Assembly: GCA_964555675.1 (NCBI GenBank) | Contig: CAZKTU010000100.1 | Location: 1 to 21,582 of the forward strand | Length of the DNA stretch: 21,582 nucleotides | From: CAIWXH01 sp964555675 | GTDB lineage: Bacteria; Chloroflexota; Chloroflexia; Chloroflexales; Chloroflexaceae | Reading direction: 5' to 3' | In this document: piece after piece, positions 20,234 to 21,582 of the stretch | How positions within the stretch are numbered: position 1 is the stretch's first letter | Layout of the letters: every line of letters starts with the position of its first letter | Made by a program: the position numbers and the translations under genes | Notes under the pieces: model-generated | The model's database searches: none | Seen by the model: the letters and a program-made list of their open reading frames with translations, nothing else | Told to the model about the DNA's origin: nothing

Positions 20234-21582
20234 ATGCACAGCTTGAACCTCCGCTCAATGCGTCTCATCTTCGCGGCCCTGGCCGTGGTGACCCTCGCGG
20301 CGAGCCTGAGCCTGGCCCCCCACCTCGGCCGCTTCAGCCAGGCCGGCGCCGCGGCTTGCCCCGCCGATAAGAGCCACCTGGTGCCCTGGAAGGGCGGGCG
20401 CTGGTTCCTCTCGGGCGCCAACGTGCCCTGGCAGAACGGCGGCTTCGGCGCCGACTTCGGCACGATCGAGGCCTGGGGCCAGCACACCTACTCGAGCGCC
20501 ACCACCGACAAGATGTTCGCCGACCTGCGGGCCAGCGGCGCCAACAGCGTGCGCTGGTGGGTCTTCACCGACGGCCGCGGCGCGCCCGAGTTCAACGGCG
20601 GCTTCGTGACCGGCTTCGACGCCAACACGCTGCCCAGCATGGCCGACGCGATCAAGCTGGCCGAGAAGCACAACATCTATATCACCTTCACCCTCTGGTC
20701 GTTCGACATGCTCTACGCCGCCAACGGCCCGGCCGCCGGCCACCGCGACCTGATCGTCGACCCGGCCAAGCGCAAGTCGTTCATCGACAACGCCGTGATC
20801 CCGATGCTGCGCTACCAGATCCCAGGCAGCAGCTACACCATCGGCAATCACCCGAATGTGATCAGCTGGGAGATCATCAACGAGCCCGAGTGGGGCATCG
20901 CCGAGTCGGGCTCGGTCAACGCCGCCATCCCCCAGCCCGTCTCGCTGGCCGAGATGCAGCGCTTCATCGCCGAGACCACCGGCGCCATCCATCGCAACTC
21001 GAACCAGCTGGTGACGGTGGGCGCCGCCGCGATGAAGTGGAATACCTCCGCCGCCCCCGGCTCGGTCGGCAACTGGTACAGCGACGCCGCCCTCAAGGCC
21101 TACGACCCCCAGGGCCACCTCGACTACTACCAGGTCCACTACTACGCCTGGACCAACGGCGACGCCAACTGGACCTTCTCGCCGATGCGCGTGCCCTGGC
21201 AGGGCGCCTTCGACAAGCCGGTGGTGGTCGGCGAGTTCCCGGCCAACGCCAGCGGCTCGGGCATGAGCGTCAACCAGATGCTCGAGAGCATCTACGGCAA
21301 CTGCTACGCCGGAGCCTGGAACTGGGGCTACCACGCCGTCGACGGCAACGGCAGCTGGGCCGACACCGCCCCCGGCATGGCTCAGTTCAACGCGGCCCAC
21401 AGCGCCGACGTGAGCCTGCCCGGCGGCAGCGCCCCGCCGCCCGTCGCCACCACGGTCGTCCCGACCACGCCCCCGGCCCAGCCCACCACGCCTCCGGCCC
21501 AGCCCACTGCCGCGCCCGGCCAGCCCACCCCCGCCCCTGCGGGCGGCGAGCAGGTGATCTACGGCGACACCCTGGGCAGCAG
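20234..21582 (+). CDS. Secreted clan-A (GH5-like) glycoside hydrolase, copy 2 (partial, runs off the right edge)
   Basis: The first 449 codons are present. A signal peptide (1 to about 41, core LIFAALAVVTLAASLSLA, ending AGAAA) precedes a catalytic domain very close to copy 1, with acid/base Glu217 in WEIINEPEW and nucleophile Glu334 in VVVGEFPA. Unlike copy 1, the domain is followed by a Pro/Thr/Ala/Gln linker with PPAQPT-type repeats (about 400-437) and then GGEQVIYGDTLGS. This looks like the start of another beta-rich, possibly carbohydrate-binding, domain outside the window. CGGAG lies upstream of the ATG. The signal peptides of the two copies differ strongly while the catalytic domains are nearly the same. 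Confidence 0.85.
   Translation, partial: MHSLNLRSMRLIFAALAVVTLAASLSLAPHLGRFSQAGAAACPADKSHLVPWKGGRWFLSGANVPWQNGGFGADFGTIEAWGQHTYSSATTDKMFADLRASGANSVRWWVFTDGRGAPEFNGGFVTGFDANTLPSMADAIKLAEKHNIYITFTLWSFDMLYAANGPAAGHRDLIVDPAKRKSFIDNAVIPMLRYQIPGSSYTIGNHPNVISWEIINEPEWGIAESGSVNAAIPQPVSLAEMQRFIAETTGAIHRNSNQLVTVGAAAMKWNTSAAPGSVGNWYSDAALKAYDPQGHLDYYQVHYYAWTNGDANWTFSPMRVPWQGAFDKPVVVGEFPANASGSGMSVNQMLESIYGNCYAGAWNWGYHAVDGNGSWADTAPGMAQFNAAHSADVSLPGGSAPPPVATTVVPTTPPAQPTTPPAQPTAAPGQPTPAPAGGEQVIYGDTLGS
20942..21193 (+). repeat. Near-identical 252-bp block shared with 19556-19807
   Basis: By direct reading, this block differs from 19556-19807 at 12 of 252 positions (about 95% identity) with no gaps. It is the best-conserved part of a tandem gene duplication covering both glycosidase catalytic domains. 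Confidence 0.85.

Noticed and set aside
20255..21400. Long minus-strand frame opposite glycosidase copy 2 (and a similar one opposite copy 1)
   Set aside because: The two similar antisense frames merely reflect the duplication on the plus strand, which has a signal peptide and catalytic motifs.
1..21582. CRISPR arrays, tRNA or rRNA genes, insertion sequences, phage genes
   Set aside because: Looked for by eye on both strands. No regular repeat-spacer unit, cloverleaf, rRNA-like stretch or transposase motif was seen.

Overview
The window is very GC-rich, densely coding chromosomal DNA. It suggests a member of the Chloroflexota (Chloroflexia, such as a Roseiflexus/Kouleothrix/Herpetosiphon relative). 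That is an inference from gene content: an O2-tolerant type of two-subunit 2-oxoacid:ferredoxin oxidoreductase, a lone ChlI-type ATPase, a MutY without a NUDIX domain, and secreted glycosidases, one with a short hydrophobic C-terminal tail. No rRNA, tRNA, CRISPR, transposase or phage gene was seen.

Left part (1-5,850): the start of a lipoprotein gene leaving the left edge; a divergent aldo/keto reductase; a MerR-GyrI-like regulator divergent from a PLP-dependent threonine/serine dehydratase, with two face-to-face promoters over one palindrome; a 103-aa unknown; an RRM RNA-binding protein with a long leader; an 85-aa unknown behind a leader of four successive hairpins; and two small unknown genes on the opposite strand.

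Middle part (5,852-15,705): a run of minus-strand genes. In transcription order these are a Yip1-like membrane protein and a membrane-anchored alpha/beta hydrolase (GTGA overlap), the long RelA/SpoT (p)ppGpp enzyme, mutY, an RlmI-like rRNA methyltransferase, a divergent argJ, and a tight trio of LON-substrate-binding-domain protein, DUF503/YlxP and ChlI-like AAA+ ATPase. Good sigma-70-type promoters were found in front of rel and rlmI, each with its -35 box built over the stop codon of the gene before it.

Right part (15,706-21,582): a 327-bp divergent intergenic region with a nested inverted repeat, then korA-korB (ATGA overlap) closed by a clear intrinsic terminator, then two tandem, very similar secreted clan-A glycoside hydrolases. 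The second runs off the right edge and has a different C-terminal architecture.

Most genes are ordinary housekeeping or metabolic genes. The strongest leads are a Rel enzyme that joins an intact hydrolase motif to the acidic EXDD synthetase motif, the structured RNA leaders of three genes (85-aa gene, RRM gene, rel), the overlapping MerR-type promoter pair, and the glycosidase duplication in which nearly all differences in the best-conserved block change amino acids. I did not find a clear new multi-gene system.
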